Part shown: positions 31,915 through 40,963 of the stretch, piece by piece
Position numbering within the stretch: the stretch's first letter is position 1
Layout: every line of letters begins with the position of its first letter
Assembly: GCF_008329585.1 (NCBI RefSeq)
Contig: NZ_NPKP01000004.1
Span: 544,157-608,156 of the forward strand
Origin: Mycolicibacterium sp. P9-22
GTDB lineage: Bacteria > Actinomycetota > Actinomycetes > Mycobacteriales > Mycobacteriaceae
Reading direction: 5' to 3'
DNA length: 64,000 nt
Position numbers and translations under genes: made by a program
Notes under the pieces: model-generated
Database searches by the model: none
Seen by the model: only the letters and a program-made list of their open reading frames with translations
What the model was told of the DNA's origin: nothing

Positions 31915-32688
31915 TCACAGCGGCGTGACGTAGGCGGAACTGATACCACCGTCGACCAGGAAGCTCGACCCGGTGATGAAGGAGGCGTCGTCGCTGGCCA
32001 GGAAGGCGACCGCGGCCGCCAGTTCCTCCGGTTCGGCGAACCGTCCCACCGGCACGTGCACCAGCCGGCGGGCCGCCCGCTCGGGATCCTTGGCGAAGAG
32101 TTCCTTGAGCAGGGGCGTGTTGACCGGGCCCGGGCACAGCGCGTTGACCCGGATGCCCTGGCGGGCGTACTGCACGCCGAGTTCGCGTGACATCGCGAGC
32201 ACCCCGCCCTTGGACGCGGTATAGGAGATCTGCGAGGTCGCCGATCCGAGCACCGCCACGAACGACGCGGTGTTGATGATCGAACCCTTCTGGGCCGGCA
32301 CCATGTGCCGCAGCGCCGCCTTCGAGCACAGGAACACCGATTTCAGGTTGACGTCCTGCACCCGCTGCCACGCGTCGAGGCTGGTGTTCTCGATGAGATC
32401 GTCGTCGGGCGGGCTGATCCCGGCGTTGTTGAAGGCGATGTCGACACCGCCGTGCACGTTGTAGGCGGTGTCGAAGAGGTTGTCCACCGCCGCCGGGTCG
32501 GACACATCGACCTGGACGAACTGGACGTTCAGATCGTGGGCCACGGTCTTGCCGGCGGCCGGGTCGACATCGCCGATGACGACGATCGCACCTTCGGCCT
32601 GCATCCGCTTGGCGGCCGCCAGCCCGATACCGCTGGCGCCGCCGGTGATGACCGCGACCTTGTCCTTGAGTCGCTGGGTCAGGTCCAT
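31915..32688 (-). CDS. Short-chain dehydrogenase/reductase (Rv2857c-like)
   Basis: NAD(P)-dependent SDR of 257 residues. Cofactor motif TGGASGIG, the NAG segment NNAGIS, catalytic serine in INTASFVAV and YTASKGG holding the Tyr-Lys pair are intact. The C-terminal DDASFITGSSFLVDGG is standard. It directly follows the aldehyde dehydrogenase gene (stop and start adjacent). Together with aldC it may oxidise an alcohol intermediate from amine breakdown. Confidence 0.9.
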   Translation of the reverse strand: MDLTQRLKDKVAVITGGASGIGLAAAKRMQAEGAIVVIGDVDPAAGKTVAHDLNVQFVQVDVSDPAAVDNLFDTAYNVHGGVDIAFNNAGISPPDDDLIENTSLDAWQRVQDVNLKSVFLCSKAALRHMVPAQKGSIINTASFVAVLGSATSQISYTASKGGVLAMSRELGVQYARQGIRVNALCPGPVNTPLLKELFAKDPERAARRLVHVPVGRFAEPEELAAAVAFLASDDASFITGSSFLVDGGISSAYVTPL

Positions 32689-34053
32689 TCAGATTTCTCC
32701 AATCGCAATAAAGACGTTCTTGGTTTCGGTGAAGTGCAGTGGCGCGTCGGGACCCAGCTCGCGGCCGAGGCCGGACTGTTTGAAGCCGCCGAACGGGGTG
32801 CTGTAGCGCACCGACGAGTGCGAGTTGACGCTCAGATTTCCGGCCTCCACGGCGCGCGAGACCCGCAGTGCCCGCGACACGTTCTCGGTCCAGATCGAGC
32901 CGGACAGCCCGTAGCTGGTGTCGTTGGCCAGCGCGATGGCGTCGGCCTCGTCCTCGAACGGCAGCACGGTGACCACCGGCCCGAAGATCTCGTCGGTGAC
33001 GGTGCGGTCGGTACGCTGCGGTGTCAACACCGTTGGCGGGAACCAGAACCCGGGACCCGACGGTGCCGATCCCCGGAAGGCTACCGGTGCGTCGTCGGGG
33101 ACGTAGCCGCGTACCGATTCCCAGTGCTTGCGTGACACCAACGGTCCCATCTCGGTGTCGCGGGAGGTCGGGTCGCCGACCTTCACGCCCGCGACGGCGG
33201 GTTCCAGCAGCTCCATGAACCGGTCGTAGACGTTGCGCTGCACCAGGATCCGGCTGCGCGCGCAGCAGTCCTGGCCGGCATTGTCGAAGACGCCGTATGG
33301 CGCGGTGGCGGCGGCCCGCTCCAGGTCGCAGTCGTCGAACACGATATTGGCGCTCTTGCCGCCGAGTTCCAGGGTGATGCGTTTGACCTGCGCGGCGGCC
33401 CCGGCCATCACCCGGGTGCCGACGGCGGTGGATCCGGTGAACACGATCTTGCGCACCTGCGGGTGGCTGACGAAGCGTTCACCCACCACCGGACCGGCGC
33501 CCGGCAGCACCTGGAACAGGTCGGGGTCCAGCCCGGCCGCCACCGCCAGTTCGGCCAGGCGCAGGCTGGTCAGCGGCGTCCATTCGGCGGGTTTGAGCAC
33601 CACCGCGTTACCGGCGGCCAGCGCCGGGGCGAAACCCCACGCCGCGATGGTCATCGGGAAGTTCCACGGGGTGATGATCCCGACGACGCCGAGCGGCTCG
33701 TTGAAGGTGATGTCGACACCGCCGGCCACCGGGATCTGTTGCCCCAGGAGACGTTCCGGGGCGGCCGAGTAGTAGGTCAGCACGTCGCGGACATGCCCGG
33801 CCTCCCATTCGGCCTGCCCGATCGGATGCCCGGAGTTGGCGACCTCCAGGGCGGCGAGCTCACCGATATGCGCGTCGACCACCGCCGCGAAGGCCCGCAG
33901 CGCGCCGGCCCGTTCGGCGGGCGCCAGCCGGGCCCAGCGCCGCTGCGCGGCGACCGCGCGGGCCACCGCATCGTCCACCGCGTCGATGTCGAGCAGTTCG
34001 ACATCGCGCAGTACGTCCTCGGTGGCCGGGTTGATGACCGTCGAGGTGCTCAT
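32689..34053 (-). CDS. aldC: NAD-dependent aldehyde dehydrogenase AldC
   Basis: Cytosolic enzyme of 454 residues oxidising an aldehyde to the acid. The glutamate base lies in ITLELGGKSANIVF and the catalytic cysteine in NAGQDCCARSRIL. Cofactor-binding ITPWNFPMTIAAW and FTGSTAVGTRV are present. The ATG with AAAGGG upstream was chosen over a longer open frame. It overlaps the puuD stop by 4 bp. With GlnA4 and PuuD neighbours, gamma-glutamyl aminoaldehydes are plausible substrates, as PuuC handles in E. coli. Confidence 0.93.
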   Translation of the reverse strand: MSTSTVINPATEDVLRDVELLDIDAVDDAVARAVAAQRRWARLAPAERAGALRAFAAVVDAHIGELAALEVANSGHPIGQAEWEAGHVRDVLTYYSAAPERLLGQQIPVAGGVDITFNEPLGVVGIITPWNFPMTIAAWGFAPALAAGNAVVLKPAEWTPLTSLRLAELAVAAGLDPDLFQVLPGAGPVVGERFVSHPQVRKIVFTGSTAVGTRVMAGAAAQVKRITLELGGKSANIVFDDCDLERAAATAPYGVFDNAGQDCCARSRILVQRNVYDRFMELLEPAVAGVKVGDPTSRDTEMGPLVSRKHWESVRGYVPDDAPVAFRGSAPSGPGFWFPPTVLTPQRTDRTVTDEIFGPVVTVLPFEDEADAIALANDTSYGLSGSIWTENVSRALRVSRAVEAGNLSVNSHSSVRYSTPFGGFKQSGLGRELGPDAPLHFTETKNVFIAIGEI

Positions 34054-34790
34054 CGGGACACCCTTTCTGTTGTGTATTCGCGCGCCGCCTCGGCCACCGC
34101 GGTGAACAGCCGCACATCGTCGAGCCGTTCCTCGGGATGCCACTGCACGGCGAGCACGAAGCTGTCGCCTTCGAGTTCGATCGCCTCGATGACACCGTCG
34201 GCGGTGTCGCGGGCACTGACGATGAGCCCGGCTCCGAGTCGGTCGATGGCCTGGTGGTGATAGCACTGCGCATCCGAGCTGTCCCCGATGAGCGCCGCCA
34301 GCCGGGTCCCGGCCACGGTGCGCACCGAGGAGGTGCTGAACACCGCGTTGCCCTGCTGGTGGCGGCTGTGCCCGAGCACATCGGGCAGGTGCTGGTGCAG
34401 GGTGCCGCCGAGCGCGACGTTGAGCACCTGGGCGCCGCGGCAGATTCCGAGTACCGGCATACCGCGCCGCAGCGCCGCATTCAGCAGCGCGAACTCCCAG
34501 GAGTCCCGTTCGCCCATCGGCTCATCGGTGGTCGGGTGGCGTTGACTGCCATAGCTTTGCGGGTTGACGTCGCGGCCGCCGGTGATGATCAGGCCGTCGA
34601 TCCCGTCGAGGACGCGGTCGGCCACCTCGGTGCCGCCGGGTTGCGGCGGCAGCAGCATGGCGGTGGCGCCGCCGCGGTTCACACCTTCGATGTAGATGGC
34701 GGGCAGGAAGCTGGCGTCGACATCCCAGACGCCGGTCTGGGCGCGCTGCAGGTAGGTGGTCAGCCCCAGCACGGGCCTATAACCGCTCAA
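34050..34790 (-). CDS. Class I gamma-glutamyl-GABA hydrolase-like amidotransferase (PuuD-like)
   Basis: Peptidase C26 family protein of 246 residues, predicted to release glutamate from a gamma-glutamyl amide. The nucleophile is the cysteine in LGICRGAQVLNVAL; the His-Glu pair lies in VQWHPEE. TGGRDVNPQSYG is a PuuD-type substrate-loop signature. It corresponds to Rv2859c. It overlaps glnA4 by 14 bp at its 5' end and aldC by 4 bp, giving a puu-like unit. Confidence 0.9.
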   Translation of the reverse strand: MSGYRPVLGLTTYLQRAQTGVWDVDASFLPAIYIEGVNRGGATAMLLPPQPGGTEVADRVLDGIDGLIITGGRDVNPQSYGSQRHPTTDEPMGERDSWEFALLNAALRRGMPVLGICRGAQVLNVALGGTLHQHLPDVLGHSRHQQGNAVFSTSSVRTVAGTRLAALIGDSSDAQCYHHQAIDRLGAGLIVSARDTADGVIEAIELEGDSFVLAVQWHPEERLDDVRLFTAVAEAAREYTTERVSR

Positions 34791-36141
34791 AGCCGCGCAC
34801 CCTCTCCCAGTCGGTGACCGCCGAGTTGAAGGCGGCGAGTTCGATGTGCGCGTTGTTCAGATAGTGGGCCACCACCTCGTCCCCGAACGCGGCCTTGGCG
34901 ACCGCGGAACGCTCGAACAGCGCCGCCGACTCGGCCAGGGTGCGCGGCAGCCGTTGCGCGCCACCGGTGTAGGCGTTACCGGTGCAGGCATCCTCCAGTG
35001 CCAGCCCCTGGTCGATACCGTGCAGGCCACCGGCGATCAGCGCCGCCACGGCCAGGTACTGGTTGACGTCCCCGCCGGGAGCCCGGCACTCCACCCGCAT
35101 CCCGAGGCCGTGCCCGACCACCCGCAGCGCGCAGGTGCGGTTGTCCATCCCCCAGGCGATCGCCGTCGGCGCGAAGCTACCGTCGGCGAAACGCTTGTAG
35201 GAGTTGATGTTCGGTGCGTAGAACAGGGCGAGTTCGCGCAGCGTGGCGATCTGCCCGGCGACGAAGCTGCGGAACATCGCCGACATGCCATCCGGGTCGT
35301 CCTTGTCGGCGAAGACGGCGGCCCCGTCGGTGGTCCGCAGAGATATGTGGATATGGCAGCTGTTGCCCTCGCGCTCGTCGAACTTGGCCATGAAGGTCAG
35401 GGATTTGCCGTGCTGGTCGGCGATCTCCTTGGCACCGTTCTTGTAGATGGTGTGGTTGTCGCAGGTGGCCAGGGCCTCGTCATAGCGGAACGCGATCTCC
35501 TGCTGGCCCAGGTTGCACTCCCCCTTCACGCCCTCGCAGTACATGCCCGCACCGTCCATGCCGAGGCGGATATCGCGTAGCAGCGGCTCCATCCGGGTCG
35601 ACGCCAGCATCGCGTAGTCGATGTTGTAATCGGTGGCCGGTGTCAGGTCGCGGTAGCCGGATTTCCAGGCGTCGCGGTAGGTGTCGTCGAACACCATGAA
35701 CTCCAGTTCGGTGCCCACGAACGCGCGCAGCCCGCGCTCGGCCAGCCGGTCGAGCTGGGTGCGCAGGATGGTGCGCGGGGCGACCACGACCGGCCTGTCG
35801 TCGGTGAAGGACAGGTCGGCCATCACCAGCGCCGTGCCGGGCAGCCACGGCAGCAGGCGCAGGGTGGCGAAATCCGGGGTCATCACCATGTCGCCGTAGC
35901 CGGTCTCCCAGCTCGACATCGCATAGCCCTCGACGGTGTTCATGTCGACATCCACGGCCAGCAGGTAGTTGCAACACTCGGCGCCGTGCGCGGCGACCTC
36001 CTCGACGAACAGCCGCGCCGACACCCGTTTACCGGTGAGGCGGCCCTGCATGTCGGGGAATGCGACGATGACGGTGTCGACCTCGCGGGCGGCGACGAGC
36101 TGTTCCAGTTCGGTCTGCGACAGCATTCCGGTGTCAACCAT
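34777..36141 (-). CDS. glnA4: Glutamine synthetase-like gamma-glutamyl-amine ligase GlnA4
   Basis: ATP-dependent ligase of 454 residues in the glutamine synthetase fold, homologous to Rv2860c. Metal and substrate motifs are seen in VGTELEFMVFDD, HIHISLRT and RAPGGDVNQYLAV. In Streptomyces, GlnA3 and GlnA4 glutamylate polyamines and ethanolamine rather than ammonia, and the puuD/aldC context here argues the same. The ATG was chosen for GAGGGAG about 8 bp upstream; a GTG 9 bp further up is possible. It heads the six-gene leftward operon. Confidence 0.92.
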   Translation of the reverse strand: MVDTGMLSQTELEQLVAAREVDTVIVAFPDMQGRLTGKRVSARLFVEEVAAHGAECCNYLLAVDVDMNTVEGYAMSSWETGYGDMVMTPDFATLRLLPWLPGTALVMADLSFTDDRPVVVAPRTILRTQLDRLAERGLRAFVGTELEFMVFDDTYRDAWKSGYRDLTPATDYNIDYAMLASTRMEPLLRDIRLGMDGAGMYCEGVKGECNLGQQEIAFRYDEALATCDNHTIYKNGAKEIADQHGKSLTFMAKFDEREGNSCHIHISLRTTDGAAVFADKDDPDGMSAMFRSFVAGQIATLRELALFYAPNINSYKRFADGSFAPTAIAWGMDNRTCALRVVGHGLGMRVECRAPGGDVNQYLAVAALIAGGLHGIDQGLALEDACTGNAYTGGAQRLPRTLAESAALFERSAVAKAAFGDEVVAHYLNNAHIELAAFNSAVTDWERVRGFERL

Positions 36142-36242
36142 GGGGCGCACTCCCTCGTCGGCTTGGCGCGGGGTCGGCGGTGAACCGGCGCCACCTCTAA
36201 AGGTAGGCCATCAGACCAATGGAATGCGAGAGCACCCCGCCC

Positions 36243-36827
36243 TCACCACGTGCTGGTGCGCATCACGATCTCGGCGGCCAGCTGCGCGGTGGATTCGCCG
36301 GCGTTGCGCCGCCCGAGCAACTCGACCAGACGGTAGTCGCCGTAGACGAAGCGCTGGCTGGCGCGCGCCACTTTCGCGGCCGCCGCGGTGCTCACCAGTG
36401 CGGTGGTGGCCAGCTCGACCGGCGGGCAGTTCTCGTCCCGGATGACGCCCGCCTCGTCGGGTGCGCGCGGATGTCCGCGATCGATGACCACCAGCCCGGT
36501 GAACCGGTCCAGCCTGGTGGCAGCCAGCTCCCAGGCCAGCTCGGCCCCGACCCGGTCGCCGACCAGGGTGCCCCATCGCACCTGCAGCGAGTCCAGGATG
36601 GCGATAACTGAAACCGCACTCAGACGTGGCGACGGGGCGATGACGACGGTGCGCAGCGACGCCGTGTGCAGCCGCTGGCAGACCGCGCCGTAGGCCGCCG
36701 GTGCCTGCTGGACCGACCCCAGCAGCACCACCACTCCGGCGTTCTCCGGGCCCGCGACCTCGACGGCGAAGGGGAAGCCGTCGACGGTCACGGTCGACCC
36801 GGCGGTCTCGGGGGGCATGTCGGTCAC
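36243..36827 (-). CDS. Alpha/beta-hydrolase-fold protein with altered nucleophile elbow
   Basis: Protein of 194 residues resembling a short alpha/beta hydrolase. The usual Gly-X-Ser-X-Gly elbow reads VGDRVGAELAWEL, with arginine at the nucleophile position, and no clear catalytic histidine is visible near the C-terminus. It may be non-catalytic or use aspartate. It begins near MTDMPPETAG; a second ATG three codons in is an alternative. It lies 100 bp from glnA4 and 54 bp from the lipoprotein gene, all on the same strand. Function unknown. Confidence 0.72.
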   Translation of the reverse strand: MTDMPPETAGSTVTVDGFPFAVEVAGPENAGVVVLLGSVQQAPAAYGAVCQRLHTASLRTVVIAPSPRLSAVSVIAILDSLQVRWGTLVGDRVGAELAWELAATRLDRFTGLVVIDRGHPRAPDEAGVIRDENCPPVELATTALVSTAAAAKVARASQRFVYGDYRLVELLGRRNAGESTAQLAAEIVMRTSTW

Positions 36828-36881
36828 GCTAGGACATCCGCGGGTTCGGCGCAGGCGTTTTCCCGGTCTTGCGCACGGCCG

Positions 36882-37550
36882 TCACGGTGTCGCCAGACGT
36901 TGGGCTTGTTTGCCCGTGGCTTCCAAAAAGGTCTGCGGCAGCGTGGCTTTGACGGGAATCGCCGGGTTCGGCGTCGGAAACGCGACCGCGAAGACGGCCA
37001 TCGAATCGACGTTCTCGAAGGAGAACCAGACGCTGCTCTTCGCACCGGCGAGATCCATCGTCTGCTGGTACACCAGCGCATCCAGGCGCTCGGTGTCCAG
37101 CCGCTCGGTGGTCATCGGGATGGGCGCGGCGTTGCGGTCGAAGTAGGTCGCGAAGTTGGCGCACCGCTGCGCCGTGGCCTCCAGTCCCTCCATGTCCAGC
37201 GGCCAGCTCAGCACCGTCACCAGCATCCGGGCGCCGTCATAGCTGACGGTGTACTTGGCCGCGCTGCCGGCGCCGCGCTCAGCCGATGCGGTGATCACCT
37301 TGGTGAAACCTTCGCTGCATCCGGGCGGATCGGACAGCATCGCCGGTGGCGCTCCGGCGCCGTCGGGTTCCCCGGGGTTCTCGATGATGCGGTCGAACTG
37401 GACACCCGCCGGGAAGTCGGCCGCGCTCAGCAGCGCCCGCTCCAGTCGTTCCCCCGGCCAGGTCGGGCTGCCCTGCACCGCGCTGGTGCACCCGGTCACC
37501 GCGGCCATCACCGCAAGCAGTGCCGGCAGCCACCGAACCATGGGCGTCAT
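36882..37550 (-). CDS. Conserved mycobacterial lipoprotein
   Basis: Exported lipoprotein of 222 residues. The signal peptide ends with AVTGC, placing the lipidated cysteine at residue 21. The mature domain has four further cysteine-poor segments, with [16 protein letters not shown] and [18 protein letters not shown] suggesting one disulfide. It resembles the small DUF5642/sensor-type lipoproteins of mycobacteria, but I cannot name it with certainty. The ATG overlaps the cobQ stop (ATGA), an unusual coupling of a lipoprotein to a cobalamin gene. Confidence 0.78.
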   Translation of the reverse strand: MTPMVRWLPALLAVMAAVTGCTSAVQGSPTWPGERLERALLSAADFPAGVQFDRIIENPGEPDGAGAPPAMLSDPPGCSEGFTKVITASAERGAGSAAKYTVSYDGARMLVTVLSWPLDMEGLEATAQRCANFATYFDRNAAPIPMTTERLDTERLDALVYQQTMDLAGAKSSVWFSFENVDSMAVFAVAFPTPNPAIPVKATLPQTFLEATGKQAQRLATP

Positions 37551-39037
37551 GGCCCCAGGCTACCCAGCGACGAGCCGATGACCGGTCGTCGCGCGGGACC
37601 GTCGAGCAGGCGCAGCAGGGCATCGATATCGACGTGGGTGGTCAACGCATCGGCCATCAGGTCCAGCTGGGCGTCGCGACGGGCCATGACGCTGACATCA
37701 CCGGCCACCTCGAAACCGGAGCGGCCCGCCGCCGTGGCCGCCTCGGTCAGCCAGGCGCGCCGCACCTCGTCGTTGTCGAGCAGTCCGTGCCAGTGCGTGC
37801 CGTAGACGGCACCGCGCCGGATCCCGACACCCAGCCAGTCGTCCTCACCGCTACGGCTGACCTGACCGTGATGGATCTCGTAGCCGTGCAGCGGGGTTTC
37901 CCAGTGCCGCAACGTCTTCTCCGGCTCGAAGACGATATCGGCGTCGAGCAGTGCGAGCCCGTCGACGGCGCCGGCGCCGGATTCGACCGGGTCGTCGATG
38001 GAACGGCACAGCATCTGGAAGCCGCCGCACACACCGAGCACCGGCCGGCCCGCCGCCGCGTGCGCGTGTACCGCCGCGGCCAGGCCGCGCTCACGCAGCC
38101 ACGCCAGATCGGACACCGTCGCCTTGCTGCCGGGCAGCACCACCACATCGGCCTCGGCGACCTCGCCCGGGTCGGCCACCCAGCGCACCGCCACCCCGGG
38201 CTCGCAGGCCAGCGCCTCGATGTCGGTCGAGTTCGAGATGCGCGGCAGTCGCACCGCGGCCACCGTCAGCCAGTCGGTTCCGCGGGGCGGTATCGGCTGC
38301 CCGAGGCTGTGGCCGGCCTGCACCGAGAGCGAGTCCTCGGTGTCCAGCCACAGGCCTTCCAGGTACGGGATGACGCCGTAGGTGGGCCGCCCGGTCATGT
38401 CCTGCAGTTGGCGCAGCCCCGGTTCCAGCAGCGCCGGGTCGCCGCGGAACTTGTTCACCAGAAATCCGCTGATGAGTTTCTGATCCTCGGGTTCGAGCAC
38501 CGCGACGGTCCCGAACAGGTGGGCCAGCAGGCCGCCGCGGTCGATATCGCCGACCACCACCACCGGCAGGCCGCCGGCGCGGGCGAGCCCCATGTTCGCC
38601 AGATCGGTGGCGCGCAGGTTGATCTCCGCGGGCGACCCCGCCCCCTCGCAGATGACCACATCGAATTCTCTTCGCAGCGCGGCCAATTCGCCGTTGACGA
38701 TATCGGCGAGCTGACGCCGCCGGATCATGTAGTCACCGGCGGCCATGGTGCCGGCGACCTGACCGCGCACCACGAGTTGCGAGGTCCTGTCGCTGCCCGG
38801 TTTGAGCAGGACCGGGTTGAACCGCACGCTGGGCGCCAGCCCGGCCGCGCGCGCCTGCATGGCTTGGGCCCGGCCGATCTCGCCGCCCTCGATGGTGACC
38901 GCGGAGTTGTTGCTCATGTTCTGCGCCTTGAACGGCGCAACCCGGATTCCCCTGCGCGCCAGCAGTCTGCACAGTCCGGCCACCACCATGGACTTGCCGG
39001 CGTCCGAGGTGGTGCCGGCGATCAGCAGTGCGCTCAC
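37547..39037 (-). CDS. cobQ: Cobyric acid synthase
   Basis: Glutamine-dependent amidase of 496 residues for corrin side chains b, d, e and g. The ATP-binding N-terminus is [19 protein letters not shown], with [11 protein letters not shown] typical of CobQ rather than CobB. The amidotransferase nucleophile lies in [10 protein letters not shown] and the histidine in GTHWHGL. The GTG start overlaps the mapB stop as GTGA. It is separate from the cobO-cobB-cysG group but in the same orientation. Confidence 0.95.
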   Translation of the reverse strand: MSALLIAGTTSDAGKSMVVAGLCRLLARRGIRVAPFKAQNMSNNSAVTIEGGEIGRAQAMQARAAGLAPSVRFNPVLLKPGSDRTSQLVVRGQVAGTMAAGDYMIRRRQLADIVNGELAALRREFDVVICEGAGSPAEINLRATDLANMGLARAGGLPVVVVGDIDRGGLLAHLFGTVAVLEPEDQKLISGFLVNKFRGDPALLEPGLRQLQDMTGRPTYGVIPYLEGLWLDTEDSLSVQAGHSLGQPIPPRGTDWLTVAAVRLPRISNSTDIEALACEPGVAVRWVADPGEVAEADVVVLPGSKATVSDLAWLRERGLAAAVHAHAAAGRPVLGVCGGFQMLCRSIDDPVESGAGAVDGLALLDADIVFEPEKTLRHWETPLHGYEIHHGQVSRSGEDDWLGVGIRRGAVYGTHWHGLLDNDEVRRAWLTEAATAAGRSGFEVAGDVSVMARRDAQLDLMADALTTHVDIDALLRLLDGPARRPVIGSSLGSLGP

Positions 39038-39891
39038 ACGAGCGTCAGGATCTCGGCGCCGTCCTCGGTGACCACCAGGGTGTGCTCGAACTGGGCGGTC
39101 CACTTGCGGTCGCGGGTGGCCACCGTCCAGCCGTCATCCCAGATCTCGTAGTCCAGCGCACCCAGGTTGATCATCGGTTCGATGGTGAACGTCATGCCCG
39201 CTTCGATGACGGTCTCGACCGCGGGCTGGTCGTAGTGCAGCACCACCAGTCCGTTGTGGAAGGTCTCACCGATGCCGTGGCCGGTGAAGTCGCGGACCAC
39301 GTTGTAACCGAACCGGTTCGCGTAGGCCTCGATGACGCGGCCGACGATGGACAGCGCCCGGCCCGGTTTGACGGCCTTGATGGCCCGCATGGTCGCCTCG
39401 TGGGTGCGTTCGACGAGCAGGCGGTGCTCCTCGGTGACATCGCCGGCCAGGAAGGTGGCGTTGGTGTCGCCGTGCACACCGTCGCGGTAGGCGGTGACGT
39501 CGATGTTGACGATGTCACCGTCCTCGATGACGGTGGAGTCCGGGATGCCGTGGCAGATGACCTCGTTCAGCGAGGTGCAGCAGGACTTGGGAAATCCCTT
39601 GTAGCCCAGGGTCGACGGGTACGCGCCGTGATCGAGCATGTACTCGTGCGCGACGCGGTCCAGGTGGTCGGTGGTCACCCCGGGGGCGACGGCCTTGCCG
39701 GCCTCGGCGAGCGCACCGGCCGCGATCCGACCGGCCACCCGCATCTTCTCGATGACCTCCGGCGTCTGCACCCACGGTTCGTGGCCTTCGACGGCCGTCG
39801 GCTTCCACGCGTACTCGGGACGCGGGATGGACTTGGGTACCGGCAGTGTCGGGGAGAGCTCACCGGACCGAAGGGGCGCGCGAACAGGCAT
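39034..39891 (-). CDS. mapB: Methionine aminopeptidase type I
   Basis: Removes N-terminal methionine from nascent proteins; 285 residues with the roughly 40-residue N-terminal extension (SH3-binding-like PXXP) of the mycobacterial MapB/MetAP1c. Metal ligands are visible in [26 protein letters not shown] and the final [23 protein letters not shown] is a family motif. It heads the mapB-cobQ-lipoprotein run. The 104 bp upstream hold a GGAGAG/CTCTCC hairpin and the thioesterase promoter. Confidence 0.96.
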   Translation of the reverse strand: MPVRAPLRSGELSPTLPVPKSIPRPEYAWKPTAVEGHEPWVQTPEVIEKMRVAGRIAAGALAEAGKAVAPGVTTDHLDRVAHEYMLDHGAYPSTLGYKGFPKSCCTSLNEVICHGIPDSTVIEDGDIVNIDVTAYRDGVHGDTNATFLAGDVTEEHRLLVERTHEATMRAIKAVKPGRALSIVGRVIEAYANRFGYNVVRDFTGHGIGETFHNGLVVLHYDQPAVETVIEAGMTFTIEPMINLGALDYEIWDDGWTVATRDRKWTAQFEHTLVVTEDGAEILTLV

Positions 39892-39972
39892 GGCGACAGC
39901 CTAATCGCCGGCCGGCGGGCGGTGCCCGCAGCGCGGGTGCCGACGCCGCGGAGAGCAGCACTCTCCGAATGT

Positions 39973-39989
39973 GGTAATGGTGTTACCGT
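39973..39989 (+). promoter_or_regulatory. Palindrome overlapping a leaderless-type -10
   Basis: GGTAA-N5-TTACC (39973-39987) is a perfect inverted repeat. It overlaps TACCGT (39984-39989), a TANNNT -10 hexamer 6 bp before the thioesterase GTG. The layout suggests a repressor site on a leaderless promoter, and could also affect the divergent mapB. Confidence 0.5.
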
Positions 39990-39995
39990 ACGGCG

Positions 39996-40373
39996 GTGAG
40001 CGAAACGCACATCCTGAACCGGCTGGACTACCGGGAGATCGAATCGACCCGTGACCGGCTGGTCCTGGAGATGGAGAACCGGCCGGATCTGGCCAATGTC
40101 CGTGGCGCATTACAGGGCGGACTGGTGGCAACGCTCATCGACATCGCGGCGGGCATCCTGGCCGGCAACGCCACCGGCGCCGGCCATGACGTGACGACCG
40201 CCGATCTCAACATCCATTTCCTCGCCCCGATCATGGGCACCGCCCGCGCCGAGGCCAGGATCGTGCGGGCCGGCAAACGGCTCATCGTGACCTCGGTCGA
40301 TGTCACCGATGTCACCCGCGACCGGCTCGCCGCGCGCGCGACGCTCACGTTCGCGGTGCTCGAACCTCGCTAG
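39996..40373 (+). CDS. PaaI-type hotdog thioesterase
   Basis: Single hotdog-domain protein of 125 residues, expected to hydrolyse acyl-CoA thioesters. The core helix contains QGGLVATLIDIAAGILAGN, and the following strand is TADLNIHFLAPIMGTARAEA, typical of PaaI/YbgC-like enzymes, with aspartate in the LIDIAAG helix a catalytic candidate. No Shine-Dalgarno precedes the GTG and a -10 hexamer lies 6 bp upstream, so it is probably leaderless. It converges with the DUF1707 gene by 4 bp. Confidence 0.88.
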   Translation: MSETHILNRLDYREIESTRDRLVLEMENRPDLANVRGALQGGLVATLIDIAAGILAGNATGAGHDVTTADLNIHFLAPIMGTARAEARIVRAGKRLIVTSVDVTDVTRDRLAARATLTFAVLEPR

Positions 40374-40951
40374 GACCGGCGCAGGCTCGGCTTCCAGTTC
40401 CGGCGTGGCCCACGGATATCCACCGAGCCGCACACCACCTTGCCGGTGAGCACGATGTGCGGAGAGCCCTCTGCGGGCGCATCGCGGCGGTGGTCACTGG
40501 CACTGCCGACCACCACCTCGACATCGTCGATGGAGGCGCTGGCGCCCTCGGGCAGGCGCAGATCCAGCCCGCCGAATCGCAGGTCGAGTTCCACCACGAT
40601 CATCGGGCCGGCGAACCGTGCCCGGGTCAGGTCCAGGTCCACCGAACCCATCCGCCGGTGCAGCGCCAACCGGGTCGGAACCACCCATTCCCCGTGCCGT
40701 TTCAGCGAGCCCAGCACGCCGCGCAGTTCCACCCGGTCGGCGGCCGAGGTGATGATGGCGCCGGGACCGGGCAGGTCGCCGACCAGTGCTTCGAGGTCGG
40801 TGTGCAGCCGGGCCTGTGACACCAGGGCCGAGCGTTCCTCGAATTCACCGATGTCGATCAGCCCGAGCGCCACCGCGTTGTGCAGCCGGCGCAGGGTGCC
40901 GTTGCGGTCGGCGTCGGATACCCGCAGTGTCGTGAGGTCGTCGTTGTTCAT
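40370..40951 (-). CDS. DUF1707 (SHOCT-like) domain protein
   Basis: Protein of 193 residues. The N-terminal DUF1707 domain reads RVSDADRNGTLRRLHNAVAL, then GLIDIGEFEERSALVSQA, a pattern shared by many actinobacterial membrane or regulatory proteins. The C-terminal half is a LiaF-like beta domain (MGSVDLDLTRARFAGPM, then RFGGLDLRLPEG). No membrane segment is seen, so it may be a soluble or peripheral regulator. It lies 12 bp after the PBP gene start region on the same strand. Function unknown. Confidence 0.82.
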   Translation of the reverse strand: MNNDDLTTLRVSDADRNGTLRRLHNAVALGLIDIGEFEERSALVSQARLHTDLEALVGDLPGPGAIITSAADRVELRGVLGSLKRHGEWVVPTRLALHRRMGSVDLDLTRARFAGPMIVVELDLRFGGLDLRLPEGASASIDDVEVVVGSASDHRRDAPAEGSPHIVLTGKVVCGSVDIRGPRRNWKPSLRRS

Positions 40952-40963
40952 CCCACGACAAGG

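Noticed and set aside
39950..39970. GGAGAG/CTCTCC hairpin followed by CCGAAT, considered as a SigK promoter or terminator
   Set aside because: No CCATCC lies 15-17 bp upstream of the CCGAAT, and there is no T-run; the hairpin is short.
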